A stretch of DNA of 64,000 nt, taken from Acanthosepion pharaonis (Eukaryota > Mollusca > Cephalopoda > Sepiida > Sepiidae). Where the stretch lies: contig CAHIKZ030001813.1 of assembly GCA_903632075.3 (NCBI GenBank), forward strand, positions 4,662,501 to 4,726,500. Reading direction: 5' to 3'. Below the pieces are notes generated by a model. It was given only the letters and a program-made list of their open reading frames with translations. It was not told where the DNA came from and did not search any database. The position numbers and the translations under genes were made by a program. Each line of letters starts with the position of its first letter. The first letter of the stretch is position 1. Shown here piece after piece: positions 63,385-64,000 of this stretch.

Positions 63385-63640
63385 CATAATTGAAATTTCA
63401 AGGCACATAACGAGAAAAGAGGGCATGGAAAATATGTTACTCACAGGAAAGATTGAAGGCAAAGTGGGTCAGAAGAAAACAGTGCATAACATACCTAGAG
63501 AGCTTGAGTAAATGGATGGTTTTAGGAGAAATAACAAAAAGACAAAATTTAATAAGAGCTACAAAGGGACAGGAAATTGTGGAGAGCCATTGATTGCCAA
63601 CATCTTGAAAGGACACGTCACATAGAAGAAAAGGACAATG
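63385..63640 (+). mobile_element. RTE-like LINE 3' end (family A)
   Basis: Contains aggcacataacgagaaaaga (H-I-T-R-K-E), ttactcacaggaaagattga (L-L-T-G-K-I-E), agaaaacagtgcataacata, cctagagagcttgagtaaat, the noncoding aatttaataagagctacaaa, aggaaattgtggagagccat, and an acacgtcacatagaagaaaa end. Well preserved relative to other copies, but only the last part of the element. Confidence 0.72.
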
Positions 63641-64000
63641 TTGTTGGTATATGTGGTAAGCTCACAGAGAACTAAAGCATTTTCATCCTCTGTGCTCTGG
63701 TGTTGGTTTGCGGTTATATCATTGTCCTGCATTGGAAACTTTATTATGACACATATACAGTTCATTATGTATCCTAGCTAATCTATATTTAAATTTATTA
63801 TAATTATTATCAGTTGTGTATGTTATATTTCATGCTTTGTATCCTGTAGAGCCGGGTCCAAACTATGGTCCTATATGAGAATTGTCATTTAATTGATAGC
63901 ACATTTCTTATTATATGGGATCTTCCTAGTAAGACGATCTTCTGGGCAACTTGTATGTTGATGTTATCTGGGACAATGTGATTAAAATTTTCCATTCATT
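63641..64000. other. No recognised feature
   Basis: AT-rich DNA to the window edge. The minus-strand frame 63559-63765 overlaps the LINE end and is not a gene. Confidence 0.45.

Overview
This window looks like intergenic or intronic DNA from an animal nuclear genome. It is AT-rich and full of long (TA)n, (CA)n, (GA)n and (TCTA)n tracts, and almost every recognisable feature is a decayed transposable element. The repertoire (SINEs headed by 5S rRNA and tRNA-like modules, RTE-, jockey- and R4/Dong-like LINE remnants, mariner/Tc1 relics, a Helitron end) points to a mollusc, most likely a coleoid cephalopod such as an octopus. That is inference from repeat style, not from a diagnostic gene. I found no convincing host gene. 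The best candidate is one exon-like open frame near 682-955. There is no functional tRNA or rRNA gene, no CRISPR array and no bacterial feature.

Layout. 0-9 kb: a 5S/tRNA chimeric SINE, two tandem jockey-like LINE 3' ends, a MITE, an element with an internal minisatellite (5740-6370) and a Helitron (7822-8499). 9-18 kb: LINE fragments, one interrupted by a 440-bp insertion, a compound TCTA array, an R4/Dong-like RT remnant and a mariner fragment. 18-28 kb: a Tc1-like remnant, a mariner relic (22523-23707), a duplicated 117-bp block bracketing a perfect 34-bp-arm palindrome (25331-25399), a mariner-derived element with long inverted ends, a second minisatellite-bearing element and a fold-back SINE. 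28-36 kb: LINE remnants, including the longest RT-bearing one (31980-33500, minus, with a SINE inside it), a minisatellite and a tandem dimer of a GC-rich SINE. 36-50 kb: the best fold-back SINE copy (13-bp target duplication), two more 5S/tRNA SINEs and a GC-rich SINE nested in a LINE. 50-64 kb: a mariner complete from TIR to TIR (50269-51551) but with a broken transposase, more LINE and SINE pieces, a Tc1-type MITE and two tandem-repeat fields.

Nothing here forms an operon or pathway. The links between features are those of a transposon community. LINEs supply 3' tails and presumably the machinery for SINE mobilisation. SINEs insert into LINEs. DNA transposons leave internally deleted derivatives. 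Element 3' ends pass into microsatellites. The most interesting structures are the 5S-tRNA composite SINE, the tRNA-like fold-back SINE, the interspersed element with its own minisatellite, the Helitron with a duplicated 5' end, and the near-perfect palindrome. Coordinates of degraded elements are good to roughly 10-40 bp unless a TIR or target duplication is stated.
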